In this document: positions 1-12,501 of the stretch, piece after piece
How positions within the stretch are numbered: position 1 is the stretch's first letter
How the letters are laid out: each line of letters begins with the position of its first letter
Source: Echinostoma caproni
Lineage: Eukaryota > Platyhelminthes > Trematoda > Plagiorchiida > Echinostomatidae
NCBI GenBank assembly: GCA_900618425.1
Contig: UZAN01040135.1
Span: 26,437 to 90,436 of the forward strand
Reading direction: 5' to 3'
DNA: 64,000 nucleotides
Notes under the pieces: generated by a model
Databases searched by the model: none
What the model was told of the DNA's origin: nothing
The model's input: only the letters and a program-made list of their open reading frames with translations
Program-made: the position numbers and the translations under genes

Positions 1-1619
1 GTGTTCTTTCAATACTAGAAGTGGTTTGTACAATTCCTAATCGCAAAATATCAACACGGAAAATTTGAGCGTAACGGGATTTAAAAAAATAAAATGAAGA
101 TTGTCACACAACGCCTTACTTTTAAATGTTTCTAGAGCAGAAATGGAAGCTGATTGTGTTCTCTATTTCAATGAAAAGTAATAAACTGTAGTGGAAATTC
201 CGGAAACGCTCGAATACAGCTGAAGGTGAATAGCCTACATTTCGTCCGTCAAACTAGGGATAGCTATTTAGGCATATTGCACAAATACGGAATCTCAACT
301 TGAGGTTGACATCATATGGGATTCCAGATAGAAGTCCTCCAATGTACTTGAATATCCTGTTCTGTTTACATTACATTCAATGGAAAAAAATATAAAATGT
401 AACGACCTTGGCAACTTGCCATTCCGTTCGAGTGTGAGTCGCATTCATGTCTCACTGGACCTTTTGATTCATAGTGTCCGCATTTTCCTATCTTTCAAAT
501 TGTCAGTCAACTCCCTCTCCACGAAGTACATCCTGTCTGTCAACGGTTTCAACCCACACCTAGGCTCGGCCTACTTGCGTTTGTCTGGTGTGTTCGTTCA
601 CGGGGGACAACTTGTCTTACACACGAGCCAAGCATCTCACAAAAACATTATTGACAAATTTATTTGTATGAAGATGTAAACTATCTCACTGTTTTGTTGT
701 TGGTTATGCTTTAATTACATCAATGGAACTAGCTGAGTGACGCTGAATACGAATGACTGATGAGTTCGTTCACAGCTTATGAACCATGGCTGGTTTTAGA
801 GAACAAATTTGCTATCACATCATGTTTAATTAGAATTTTACCGCAAGTTTAATAAAATCTTTGATAGCCACTCCGCCTCGCTAACAAACTGCCTTTTTCT
901 TCATTTTGATTGAAAGACTTTACAGCTCATCGAAGGCAAAATAAATTTCTTACCCGTTAAACGGTATAAAATATGAAGAGAACCGCAAACTGTTCCCTTC
1001 GGGTAATAAGCAACGGAATGGTTGGCATAAATTCCTTATGCAGAGTCGATGTTGTTTATGGCACCGAAGGTGTTTGAAAATACGAATGTTTAACGTTTGT
1101 ATCGTTGTTATAAATCCAATACTGAGCATATATTTGCTGCGAATGTGATGATTCAAACATCTCATTTTGGTTTATTTTACGCACACCTATATAAGGCTAT
1201 CCAGGGGTGTTCGTGGGGTCGGTTTCACATTGCCCGATATAGATGTAGCACTTATCACTCTCCTCTGGGATAGATTCATTGTTGTCTCTTAGACAGGCGT
1301 TGTTTCACACGGGGTGATCTTATCAGCAATAGCCCCAGGGAAAGGAGCAGGTTAAGTCAAACTTTTTGATCTCATTATGTAAATAATAGTAATAATAGCC
1401 AAGATAATCAAACTGGCTTCTAGACGCACTAATTGTGATCGGTTCACAAATATGCCTGTCTTCAATGTGTTTCTGTTTCAACCAGACTAAAAATTAAACC
1501 TTCAATAATTTGATAGCATTGGGAAGAGTTACATTCTGTTGTGAAATCATTAATAAGTTTTATGTCTACTCGACTACCGTGCTACTATGTCCTATCGGTT
1601 ATAGATTGGTGCATACAAA
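1..1619. other. Intergenic or intronic sequence, nothing recognised
   Basis: I see no gene, RNA or known repeat here. The longest open frame is a 99-codon + strand stretch at 380-679, with no recognisable domain and no good splice sites. That length is expected by chance at this base composition. A 71-codon - strand frame at 950-1165 is equally unremarkable. Confidence 0.5.
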
Positions 1620-2082
1620 ATGAACATGTCACTCGTGCATCGTCCTTTACTTGATATCGTCGAACTTTGCTTATACCTTTTAAGTTNNNNNNNNNNNNNN
1701 NNNNNNNNNNNNNNNNNNNNNNNNNNNNNNNNNNNNNNNNNNNNNNNNNNNNNNNNNNNNNNNNNNNNNNNNNNNNNNNNNNNNNNNNNNNNNNNNNNNN
1801 NNNNNNNNNNNNNNNNNNNNNNNNNNNNNNNNNNNNNNNNNNNNNNNNNNNNNNNNNNNNNNNNNNNNNNNNNNNNNNNNNNNNNNNNNNNNNNNNNNNN
1901 NNNNNNNNNNNNNNNNNNNNNNNNNNNNNNNNNNNNNNNNNNNNNNNNNNNNNNNNNNNNNNNNNNNNNNNNNNNNNNNNNNNNNNNNNNNNNNNNNNNN
2001 NNNNNNNNNNNNNNNATGAACATGTCACTCGTGCATCGTCCTTTACTTGATATCGTCGAACTTTGCTTATACCTTTTATGTT
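1620..2082. repeat. Direct duplication of gap flanks
   Basis: Bases 1620-1682 and 2016-2078 are identical over 63 positions, beginning ATGAACATGTCACTCGTGCA. One mismatch follows (1683 against 2079), then three more matching bases before the N run on the left side. The two copies sit immediately against the two ends of the run of Ns. The usual cause is a scaffolding gap placed between two contigs that really overlap, although a true tandem repeat or two haplotypes could also give it. Confidence 0.95.
1687..2015. other. Assembly gap (329 N)
   Basis: An unbroken run of N lies directly between the two copies of the 63-base duplicated flank. The gap may therefore be spurious or its size wrong. 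Reading frames crossing it are meaningless. Confidence 0.98.
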
Positions 2083-2124
2083 ATCACATGATCAGGTTAA
2101 TTTGGGTTTGAACCCAGCCTGCCT

Positions 2125-2340
2125 GTGGGTCTATATCATGGACGAACGGGTATTATTGACTCACTAATCAGAGTTAAACGCGATGGCGAGATTTGTGACG
2201 ACTCACAAACAGCACTGGGCAGCTGTTTCGTCCTGTTTGGGACTGGTCAGCGATGCGTACGTGTTGTGTCCCTGTCAGGACTCGAACCGCGATTAGTCGG
2301 GTCGAGACTTTAAACCTTTACTCCTGAGCTATACGGTCGA
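2125..2340 (-). repeat. tRNA-derived SINE-like repeat
   Basis: Read on the - strand, 2331 to 2278 holds both parts of a type 2 RNA polymerase III promoter. An A-box-like TAGCTCAGGAG lies at 2321-2331 and a B-box GGTTCGAGTCC at 2278-2288, spaced as in a tRNA. The cloverleaf does not fold: the D and T stems are mispaired, so this is not a working tRNA gene. A tail of about 150 bases continues to 2125, richer in G+C than the surroundings. A tRNA head with an unrelated body is the usual layout of a SINE. No second copy of this body was found in the window. Confidence 0.5.
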
Positions 2341-3373
2341 CGGTCATCACCTTGTACAAATGGCTCAATCAATTTAGAGTGTTAAAACCATTAGGAGTGA
2401 CTGGTGCCTCTGAACAATAGAGCGGGCTGATTCAAACTTGTTACTCTGAGCTGATCAAACTGTTTTTAGATAACAGTCGACGAATCAGGCAGATGGCTGC
2501 AATATCGGACAGTTTCACCAATGCTGGCAGCTCACAATGCCAATGTCATAGACAAAAGATTGGTTATCAACATGGGATCACCATCGTTGCACGGCTGTTC
2601 CGACCAGTCAGAATAGCACAGCAAATTTTCAGCAGATCGAGTAAAAGCAAGTTGTCAAAACCTTCTCAGTCAAGTGTAGCTTACCATTGTCACTTGCGCT
2701 TTATGCAATAGGGTCTGCGTTGAATTGTGTTCAGCTTGGCACCCTACCTCTAAATATATTCATTAACTCACTCTCTTGTGTTGTAGTAATCCTTCGGGAG
2801 TCTTTCCTACTCGTCAACCAAAACCATATTTTAGCAGGCCACATAGAGGAATCTTTGAACTTCGTATTTTGACATATTTCCTGTTTTGAATAAATTGTAA
2901 GAATTTAACATCCGTTTAATTGAGAGTACTGGTATGGAATAAGTAGTAGATAGTTGGATTCATCCAAACTCTTGTATACTCGAGAAACTCATCTTTTTCG
3001 CATAACTAGACCGAGATGTATGTATCGCAGATGAGCAAACTTCAATTCTGATGCACGCTGAGTGTACAGTTGAAGAAATGCTACGCAGCATTGCGAGTAA
3101 AGACAAATTCTGTAGAACAGTAAGTACAAATCAGTAATTGTAACAGACACACACAAGAAAAGCGACTCGCTGCAAATTAGTATTGCATGATTGTGATATT
3201 CACTCAAACGAAGTGGGATAATTCGAAGAAATAGATGATAACCAGGTGTAAATGTTTCTTAAATTATGATGTACCATAAATCGATCAATATGTGTTCTGC
3301 AATACCTGCATTCGTAATTTTTGTGCTCTTAAGAAGTTGAAACGATGTCCAGACACTTCTGGATTTACTGTAG
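2341..3373. other. Unannotated stretch
   Basis: Nothing recognised. Short + strand open frames (2493-2711 and 2687-2872) and one - strand frame (2989-3207) show no domain or splice-site support. Confidence 0.45.
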
Positions 3374-3769
3374 AAGTCTTTTGGTTACGGTTACGGTTAC
3401 GCTGATGTTTATGAGGTATCTGATAAAAAGATTATCTCTGAATGGGTGAACTTTCGTGTCCCCTTGGGCGGCATCCATCTCCTCGTTAGTCTCAACTATG
3501 CACCCAACTGTGACTTCACGAACCCCAAGTATGCATCAGAAGCCACTCTCGGACAAGCAGTCGGCTAAACCAGGTAGAAGGTAACAGGCGTATACATGCC
3601 TTGGGAAGACTGCGAATGGTAACTTAAACCAGCAATTCCTGGAGTGGTCGACGACAACGATCCAACAACTGTGAAGGATGCCTACCAAAGTGGCAGAAAT
3701 GCATCAACCCCGGGCTGTGGTTAACTCTACCGGATGGCAAATGAGCTTCTACGAAGCTACCCGCAAACA
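3374..3769 (+). pseudogene. Decayed coding block starting with a Gly-Tyr run
   Basis: A plausible splice acceptor (TTTACTGTAG, ending 3373) is followed by a frame that stays coding-like for about 130 codons. The first 64 codons are open. They begin KSF then GYGYGY (3383-3400) and continue with WVNFRVPLGG and LVSLNYAPNCDFTNP. In the same frame, stops lie at 3566 (TAA), 3575 (TAG), 3620 (TAA) and 3722 (TAA). Between them read VVDDNDPTTVKDAYQSGRN and MANELLRSYPQ, ending at TGA 3770. The block is visibly richer in G+C than its surroundings. Frame retained across stops suggests a pseudogene, or a real exon ending at 3566 followed by a decayed extension. The Gly-Tyr start is reminiscent of trematode eggshell precursors, but that is a weak guess and the family is not identified. 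Confidence 0.45.
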
Positions 3770-3956
3770 TGAACCAACAAACTGTTGCCCGGATACTGAC
3801 CGACAGGGAAAGTGTTGGTTCTGAGCTTTTTAATGCATTTAGTAATTAACTCATATTTTTTTATGTTTCAAATCCCACATTTTCACCTGTTTCTACCAGA
3901 ATTGTATTGGTGGTCAATTTTTGGCTGAAAGCTTTTATATAGCTCGCTAAAGTTTC

Positions 3957-3987
3957 AAAAAATACAATACAATACAATAGAATACAA
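3957..3987. repeat. (AATAC)n microsatellite
   Basis: About six units of a pentamer are present, with one changed unit (AATAG). Confidence 0.9.
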
Positions 3988-4809
3988 TCCACACTTGGTT
4001 ATTCTAAGGCTTGAACCGGAGACGACTCTCTAACCACACTCCATTGAAACCAGATTATCATCATGGATCCGGTTGATTTGTTCCAAGCAGCCAACCACAA
4101 TGAAGTAAGGTAAATTTTTCAAGAACCATGGACACACAATTTTCGGAAAAATAATATAAAAGATATTTTATTTAACCTTTAAGCAACTATCTTAATGTGG
4201 TAACAAGCTGGATAAAATAGGTCAAACTAAAGTAAACACACTAGAAGGATAACTTGATAATTTACCATCATCGGCTTAGTTACTGTATACGGGAAATTTA
4301 TTCACTAATCACGAGTTTGATCTATACGTTGTGACCCTCTGATCGATAAATTTCTATCCCATGTGCAAGTAGAAAGCGCTCCAGATAGCTGTCTATTGGA
4401 AAAACAACTGTTCATTACTGAAAGTCAATAAATCACACGCACACATAAGGCCACTAATTACCCTAGATTGTTTTGTTTGTTTATCATTCTCAGTATTTCT
4501 CTTGCCTGGGCAACAAAGAAAAAAACTGATTTTAAATGCAATGAGAGAGTTTAAGCTAAGTTACTGTCATTTAAAATGTCTGATGGAGATTCTCCAAGCG
4601 GTTGGTAAAAACAGACCCAATCATTTTGAATTCGAGGCTGTATTATTTCTAACTTTCCAATTTTGGAGGAATCATCAAAGAAAATCGCCCATGAGCCCAC
4701 TGTGTAAAAAAGATTCAAAGTTTATTGAAATCAATGAGCAATAAGTTGTCCGTATGGAGGAACCAAATCGTGATTCTAGAGGATTACGCAAAGCTAATCC
4801 ACGCACACA

Positions 4810-4995
4810 CACACGCAGGCACATACTCAACTCCATGCCTTGAACCAATGACCTTAAACTGAGTTTATAGCTATCATTATGTAAGCACTTTTTCCCTATA
4901 TGACATGGAACAGCATGACTAGGATTATCCAAAACCAATTGTTCGCTCACCGACTCGTTCTCTCAGTGCTATCATGGGAATATTCAAACTTTCTA
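4810..4995 (+). repeat. Dispersed repeat, copy A
   Basis: This stretch matches 51606-51800 in the same orientation. Shared landmarks, in order, are AATGACCTT, a TATGTA(A/G)GCA block, GACTA(A/G)GA, TGTTCGCTCACCG, CTCAGTG against TTCAGTG, and GGAATA followed by CAAA or AAAA. A short CA-rich run leads into it. Order and spacing of the blocks are kept despite roughly 30% divergence (estimated by eye). No open frame is shared, so it may be a SINE body or the non-coding end of a larger element. Confidence 0.75.
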
Positions 4996-7409
4996 TTCTA
5001 AGTAGTATTCATTGTTTGTGGCATTACACTCGTCTTGTCATCAACATATTGATCGAGATATTTTTGTGTTTGGATAATTTTAACAAAACCCTCCAGGCCA
5101 GCCGCATATACCGTGCCAGACTGCACCCATCCTTCTATTCTGATCGCCTTGGAGCACATCTGATTTGGCACCTACATTCTCTGCATCCGTGTATCTTGAT
5201 GTAGTAGAAACTCCGTTTCTATTCCGATCACATACGAAAGTCGCGTATCGGAAACAACACCACGTTGGATCCATTTCATTAACCCGTTAGCCTGGTAGCC
5301 TGTACCTGACCCAAAGGCTGGTTTTCTTGTTTTTCGAAACAGGAATTTTGTATACACATCTGTAGAAAACATTGAATTCTAACTTTTCCCCACTGTGTTG
5401 TATGACAGACCTTCAACTGGTTAACTGACTTTTTCCGAGAATTTGTCTCGTGGCATATACAAGAAAAGGAAGCAAAATAAAAGAACCGGTGAATTCAGAC
5501 TCTCTATCATCTAGGGTGCATTGAACAAACTAACCAAGACGGTTGTCTCAAAAGGTTGTCTAGTCTTTTCCCACCAGTTCCGTTGCCCGTATTACCCTAC
5601 TAAAATGTGGCATTTGTTCTGTGCGCTATTCCCTCAAAACGAGCACAGTATCAGTTGATGTTTTGTCCAGAAAATTCCCCTAACGCTGTTTAAATTTCTC
5701 TATTATGCAACTACGTCTGATATTTGTTGAACATAACCGATTGGGTAACACCCCGAAGTTACTGAATGGTTCTTAGCAAACTACAACTACAATATGAGGT
5801 ATTCAGTATAGGGTATTTTGAGGGTTCACACTGTATTTTTCTAATTTTTCAGTGATATGCATAGTCACTGAAAAAAATAAAATGTAACTCAGTCACCAAT
5901 GAGTACGAGTTGGTCACCATACTTGGGTTATGTTGTGGTACCGAAAACCGTTTGTGATGTACATCGTTTTAAGGCGACCACCACCACCACCACCGTCATG
6001 AAAAATAGCGCTACAGCAAATAAGTTTCATAGGTCTTCTATTAAGAAAACCCCAATAACTGCTGAAAAATATAAAGTTGCCTTTGATTTCTCGACGGAAC
6101 AACTAGCTAAACAATAAGATTTTAGTTTGGTGAGCCGGGTAGTGAAATGATGCCGTTTAGCGGGGGATACATTTTTATTTCCACTTGCTACCGTTCAAAT
6201 TTCATTTTCCCAGAGAACTCTCGATTATTTCAGTTAACGCAACACTCTATCAGCAACAGATTTTAGTTGCACTCTCGACAGAGGTAATCCGTGGGGCACA
6301 CAAGATACACACCATCTGAGATTGAGACCCTCGGACACAGAAAGTTTATGTCATAGGTTAAGCAATAGGCTGAACAGAGTTAACCATCATCATCCTGAAC
6401 CTGGCGAAATAAATTTACAGACACTGACTTTCAATTGAATGAAAATATCAAGACAGTATCATACATTTCGTGAAAAACACCGCGAATGGAACTGTTGAAG
6501 TTTCTTTATGAGCAGTTATTTGTATGTATAGAGAGCGAAACCTTCCTTGTACTCTATCTTACAGTTATGGACAGTACAATGATTGCAGCTCTCAGGGCTG
6601 CGGTCGGCATTTACCGATGTCGAAAAAAAGTGTTACTTTCTATAATATGCATCCGATCAACAAATGGATAAAACGACCCTTTGCGATTAAGTTGTGCAAT
6701 TTCACCAGTCACATTTTCTCTTTATCCAGTTGTACGAAGGAGTAAGATCGTAAAATGATACAAAAATGAATTCTCTGTTCAAATTCAAACTCATTGTTGT
6801 GAGAGATCCTGATTCACGTGTCTCGTGATATCAGCTTTCCTATAGATAACATCCATCAAAACCAATAGCTCTGTCTACACGTTCATCATGCTTAGCTCCT
6901 ATAGTTCTAGTCAATGAATAAGAAGCAGCCCGTTCTTTTTTGAGTATAAGGTGCTAGTACTCTGCAGCTACTTATGCGAGTGACACTCAACGATCTACGC
7001 GTTTGTTGAATGAAACAAAAGTATTGATTGATCATCAGAGCAGAACATTCATCCTGGAAGTGCGTCACTAACTTATCACATGAGTGATTCTGTTGTTTTC
7101 TTGCCTTGTTTAAGGAATATAATAATAATATTGGACTGTGCACAACTCGATCCGTTTTGTCTTTCAATGTTTTTTTCTGCCGAACTCATTGATCACATTT
7201 TATTTTTTGAAAATAAACAAACATAAGATTTTATACTTATAAACCAATTGACTAGTTTGCATCGCCTGTCGCACAAGCCACCAAATCAATCAGTATGTTC
7301 CTTCCTCATGTCCCCTCCTCCCTAGCACTCTCCGTTTGTCTCACTTGTTCAATTAATTCAGATGCATCATTTAAATAAGTCATTAAATGTATTGATGTTT
7401 TGCTTCCAG
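4996..7409. other. Unannotated stretch
   Basis: No gene is recognised. On the - strand, 5080-5372 has two overlapping coding-like frames of 64-66 codons (for example KWIQRGVVSDTRLSYV) that I cannot assign. The rest is AT-rich, with a short CCA run at 5977-5993. Confidence 0.4.
5977..5993. repeat. (CCA)n microsatellite
   Basis: Between five and six perfect CCA units are present. Confidence 0.9.
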
Positions 7410-7561
7410 AAAAATAAATTGAGCATACTCCGGTGTGTAAATACTTGCGCACAATTACAACCCATTTTGAACGGGACTTTTTCAAGGTTTAGAGCCTGCT
7501 CAGCCGAAGAATTCAAAATTAGACACAAAAATGAATGGCACATTCCAATGAAATTGGGAGG
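7410..7561 (+). CDS. Candidate internal exon, unknown product
   Basis: A 152-base open stretch lies between a good acceptor (TGTTTTGCTTCCAG, ending 7409) and a near-consensus donor (GGGAGG then GTAAGT, at 7562). Read in phase 0, it encodes 50 residues. They include LSILRCVNTCAQLQPILNG and FRACSAEEFKIRHKNEWHIP, and the exon ends two bases into a codon. There is no stop in this frame between the two sites. I do not recognise the protein. The partner exon must begin with one base completing a codon, and I could not place it. The evidence is the paired splice signals only, so chance remains possible. Confidence 0.35.
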
Positions 7562-10007
7562 GTAAGTAGTACGTTAGTAAAACAAACATGATTTGATTCA
7601 GCTGCACAATCTTACGTTTGAGAACCTCTATCATGTTTGAAAAATGATTTATAAATTTCACACTTTCTTGCATTAGCCCACATCGGTGAAGCGGAGAGCG
7701 TCTCGTCATGATTAAACAACAAAGTAAGCGTTTGCTCTTCAACCAGTCCCAACTTGAGGTGAGAAAGGCCGTCATGTCTTAGCGTAAATACATGGCAGTG
7801 TCTACCAACCTGTGCATCTCACAATTTTGATCAAATTTTAAATTCACTGATAACTAGATGATATGTTATTGATTATACCAAATGCGCGGGTAAAACAAGA
7901 CGTTAGGGAACAAAGATTTGTGAAACAAAATGAAAAACAGTTTACAACGAAATTTTTATTGAAGTATATGCAAAGATCACACATTCAATTCCTAAGTCTA
8001 TTGTATGCGTTTTTACCCATAAAAGAACTTTTTTATTTCGATTAATCGGTCGTTACTCCCATCAACATTTGAAAACTTAATTGATTTTGTTTTACCTCTG
8101 GAATGGTCTCTCAATCTTTCAAATTCATTAATGTCAAAACTGAAGTCTGTATTTGGATAGGCGGAGAGAGGAGTGTGAAATACTTGATGAACGCGTTTCC
8201 TCGCTCCAATTGCGTAACCAGAGAGTGGGATGCAATTAAATTAGTGCAGTCCCGACCAAGGTAGTTAAGATACGTGATCCCGTTGATTTTGGTTCAAGAT
8301 TGATTGACCATAGACAAATGCATCTGACTTCAGCGGCGATTAGTGTGAGAACCTGCGCTACTTTGGGGGGGGGATTAGAAACCGCACGATAGGCAATAGG
8401 GGAGGCGAATTTAGCACTATTTTGTTAAATTGAATTATTGTAGATTACCAAATAATGCAATATTTACGAGATCTTGTTCCTGTGACTATAGTAAACGTCG
8501 GTATTATTCTTCATCACTTTGAAAGCGTTTACTCACTGTGCAACATAATCTGTTGTGCAACAGCAATAGTGAACGCAATGAAGGTAATATGGTTGCAAGA
8601 CATCAGTGCAACAGAGCAACCAATATGCAAATCACAGAAGTGGAGCTACTGAGGGAATACGGATAGAATTGGCATCCATCTCCAATCTAATGTATAAGCT
8701 ATTATGGCATTTAAGAACTGTGACTGACAGGAAAAGATCAATCTTCAGATGCACACGAAATTCCGAAACTTTGGACACGCGTTAAGGATTAAATTGTACA
8801 CATTACGTAATATTCAGTTGATAAATGTCTACTGTAGTTTAGATTGAAAACATAGAAATTGTTGGGATAAAAAAATATAATAACAAATATAACAGTGGGG
8901 CATAGTGCGTATAGTAAGCAATAGACGGCTGTTTCGATACACTTTCTGAATGCATCAGTTTGATGAGGAAATTAGCAGAACTATTGTCAAATCTTCTGGA
9001 GAGATCAGCATCAAATACCGAAAAACGGACGGCATTTACCTATTACTCGTGAAGAAAATCACTCCAAAAAAACAATTTTGTCTTAATTTCTCTTTTTGTT
9101 CACTAAAATCCTTGTAAGAAAATACGCCCATCAAAATAAAACTATAAAGTTCTGCACTTTACTCGCAATGAGGGATGAAGAATTTCAGGTTTTGACTGTA
9201 TCCGGATAGGAAAGATTAAATAAAATAATAAAATTTGCCTCTCCCGCAGCTCACCGTTCAAGAACCCATATTTGAGCGCTGTGATTTGTATCCACAAACA
9301 ATGGAATTCTGTTATAATTTCAAACCGGATGAAATATAATCTGGAGGCGAATCAAACGTTGTCTGAGGACTCAAATAAAACCAAATGGGCAAGGAAATTC
9401 TATTGTTTAATTGAAGTTCACGTATAAACTAATGCAGTGCTAAGGGTAAACTGCAGTACAATGCAAACCGGTGAAATAAAGTAACTATTCTTTTTATTGG
9501 ACTTCATGTGTCTAAAGAGTTTTTGTCTCTTTGTGTTTAACTGTCATGTCGTGGAACACCAAGGAAACACCCGTTGTAGTTATGGAATCAATCTGGTTCA
9601 CTTTAAGTTGTCATAGTTGAAAATGATTTAAACAACATTATCTTTTCAGCTAAAAACCTATTATTTTGCAAAATTACCTCAACCTTTGTCATGCATATAT
9701 GAAATTTGTTGCAGACATCCAGCGGTTCCCACCAGATGCTCTGAGGATTTAGTAAATTTATCACCGACGTAACTTATTCGACTGTTTTTAATGTCACCAT
9801 TTTCTGAATCTTTCTAACATGTTTGAGACTCTACAGCGTGTAACACCGTCATCGTTTGTGTAACTCGCCAATGTTCATGCGCTACCTTGACAATTCAGTA
9901 GGTTGACGACGTTGGACAATAAAGCAACACAAAGTTCCAATTTTTAAATTCTCAAGCGTTTTCCACATCTAGTTTAGTTTGGTCTGCTGTTTTCCACCTA
10001 AGTCCAT
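7562..10007. other. Unannotated stretch
   Basis: No recognised gene or repeat. The only coding-like piece is about 8441-8581 on the + strand. It is an open, hydrophobic frame (QYLRDLVPVTIVNVGII) between a weak acceptor ATTATTGTAG and a fair donor AAG-GTAATA. It could be a membrane-segment exon, but the acceptor is poor. A run of nine G lies near 8364. Confidence 0.4.
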
Positions 10008-10562
10008 CTAAACTGCACGATATACAGTTTTTTTCACGAACCAGTTATACTCTCGATAGAATGACATTTTCACTGATGGTCTGATGCTTTTAACTGTCAA
10101 ATTGCTTAAATATCTTGATGTCACCGTTATAGAAGACTTTCTCAATTGGTTTCTAAACTTTGCAACCACCTTCCAAAAGATCAGACGACTTGTCTGAACG
10201 CAGTTCATCTGATACCAGGCAGTACAGAAAGCAGTTGGTTTGTTCTGAATAGTACTCCACCCCCACGTGTACTCACACCTCAGTTTTTTCATTTTGCTGC
10301 CCAGTACTCCTCCCGGGTCATCTAGTTTGAAACTTATCAAGCGCAATTTCGCGAATTATGATTTTGTTAAATAACCCATAGTTAACTTTGAGCACTTCCC
10401 ATCAAGCGAACGTTTCTCACGTGGCATACTTAGTAACGTTACTGATCCCCTACATGGAAACTTGAGTGCATTTCTGCATCTGAGGTTGAACATTTCTGCA
10501 ACAATGTGCGCTTCCATGCGGCTACATGTCAGCACCAGTGATCCCGTTCCACCCTTCAACAC
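10008..10562 (-). CDS. Unidentified 185-codon frame with one stop
   Basis: On the - strand, 10562 down to 10008 stays in one frame for 185 codons, broken once by TAA near 10357. The peptide includes FPCRGSVTLLSMPREKRSL and YTWGWSTIQNKPTAFCTAWY. It has no signal peptide, obvious domain or repeat. A frame of this length with only one stop is uncommon here but not impossible by chance. It could be a decayed gene or a transposon internal part that I do not recognise. Confidence 0.2.
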
Positions 10563-12501
10563 TTAATATTGTTTTCTCATCTCCACATAGCAATCAGTTT
10601 TCCCCTACTTGATAAACAGCTTGCCATTTATCTGGTCTCCACATACATGTATATTCGCTGTTCTGTTGACAACCAAAGTATTCCATTAGGTTTGATGCCC
10701 AACATACATTCTTTGAAGCAACTGAATCCAGGTTTCAAACTTTCTTCGGTTGATTTATGTAGCATTGTGTATTTAGGGATCAACGAAAAAAGTGAATAAA
10801 GTTATTCTTTTGTAACCTGGGAGAATTTCGCCTTAGGTTGTCCAAAAAATACAATTAAGCACATTTTATATCTTCTAGTTCAGAAAAATTCGGTTTTCTA
10901 TTCACAAAGTCCTTCCACGTGAAAAACAAAAATAAAAGTATCAAACCGACGTACTGAAATGAGACCATACGGGGCAATACAGGTCATCACCCATACCCGT
11001 TATACGGACTGACTGATCTTTATTAACCGTTTTGCAACTTATACAATCACTGCTTTCAGGAAATGAACTTTGCTGCCGTTCTGGTTACTCTGGGCTCCGG
11101 GTAGAAGACATGACAAACTAACATTCTTCTGTTTGTCCGTCTTGTTCAATTTCACAATTTTCACGGTTAAATAGCTTTAATAAATTCAGAGCAGTTTCTT
11201 TGAGTGTGAGAGAGATTTGTATGCAGTATAACTAGCCCTGAAAACATTTCCCAAATGAACAAAAGAATTTGTTTAGATTGCCTTCGTTTGTGTACTGTTT
11301 TTTAATGAGTTCTTTGATCTTTATTGCATTTTTTTGATACTAACCTGCCAAACACCCACGGCAAATTTCAGACTCACACAGTTCAAATGCAATCTAATTT
11401 TGACAGAACGATATCAGCAATCCACAATGTGCTTTCTGTTTTCTTCGGGAGACAAGTAACCTTTGCTTCATTACACACAGACATGTATCAAAATGATCAT
11501 GCAAAAGGATGTGTCAAGTACTGATTGTGCCAGGCGAACAGACGGTAAATTGCACTGCACCACAGCGTGCACATGATGAAAAATTAAAATCCTTTCAAGG
11601 CAATAGGGTTTTAGAGACCTAAGGGAAAACTGTAAAAGAATGAGTAGTACGAGTTAATCTTATTTTTGAATTGTTAAGCACGTTGTAGAGATAACCAAAT
11701 TTATGAGTAAGGTACATTCGTTTGTGGATCATTTTTTCTCACTCAGCCGAAACCGCAGAAATAAACAGTGCGTAAAAATTACGAAAGGATCTACTAGACA
11801 CTTTGTAGGTTCACAGTAAGATTAAATTTATTCAAAGGAAGACACCAATTGAAAATTATTTCAAATATCGGAGTTACTGATTCTCACAGTTTTCTGTTCA
11901 ATCGTTTTTGCATCATTTTAGTTGATAATTTGAACAAAATGATAATCGATAATTATGTTGTTTAGTTGAAATTGATCAATACAGCATTCAACCAAAATGC
12001 CGATTTGATCTTATATAAAGATCGTTTTCATTTCGTAATTTTTTCCTTACTTCAAAGAGCATTTGTCAAAGAAAGTATGACTTATTTGCATAAAACTGTA
12101 CCGGAAATTTGTATAACATGACTGTAACCTCTTCGCTTTGAACATCAAATCAGTTATATTCAAGTTGATCGATACAAGAGAAGTTTGGGGAACCGGTGTG
12201 ACATCTTTGGTTTAGTTCAAATTCAGGTAGAAAGCAGGTTTTAGTTGCTTCATTGCAGTAAACGTGAGCCTTGTCAGCGCTCGCCATGAACCCGCTCAAC
12301 ATAAGCTAGGTCAGACACATTTGTTACTTAAAAAACTGCTTGGAAGCGAAAAAGGCAATGGAATTTTAACTTATTGCTCAAACCATGCGGCGAGCAACGA
12401 TTACATTTTTCAACAGTGAGCTATTCTCATTACAAGGAGATCAAAAACTGTGATGGGAACAAACCTACTTTAAGTTTACTCTGTGTCTGTTTTATTTCCA
12501 G
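10563..12501. other. Unannotated stretch
   Basis: Very AT-rich, with short open frames only (for example 10569-10799 and 11324-11524, + strand). I see nothing to support any of them as genes. Confidence 0.5.

Noticed and set aside
1620..2111. Open frames running through the first N gap
   Set aside because: They are artefacts of N codons being read as open, and no real coding evidence exists there.
3383..3400. Three GGTTAC hexamers as an interstitial telomere-like repeat
   Set aside because: The unit is not a known telomere repeat and it reads as Gly-Tyr codons of the coding-like block.
4008..4060. B-box-like GGTTCAAGCC on the - strand, possible tRNA or SINE head
   Set aside because: No convincing A box at the right distance and no cloverleaf, so it is probably chance.
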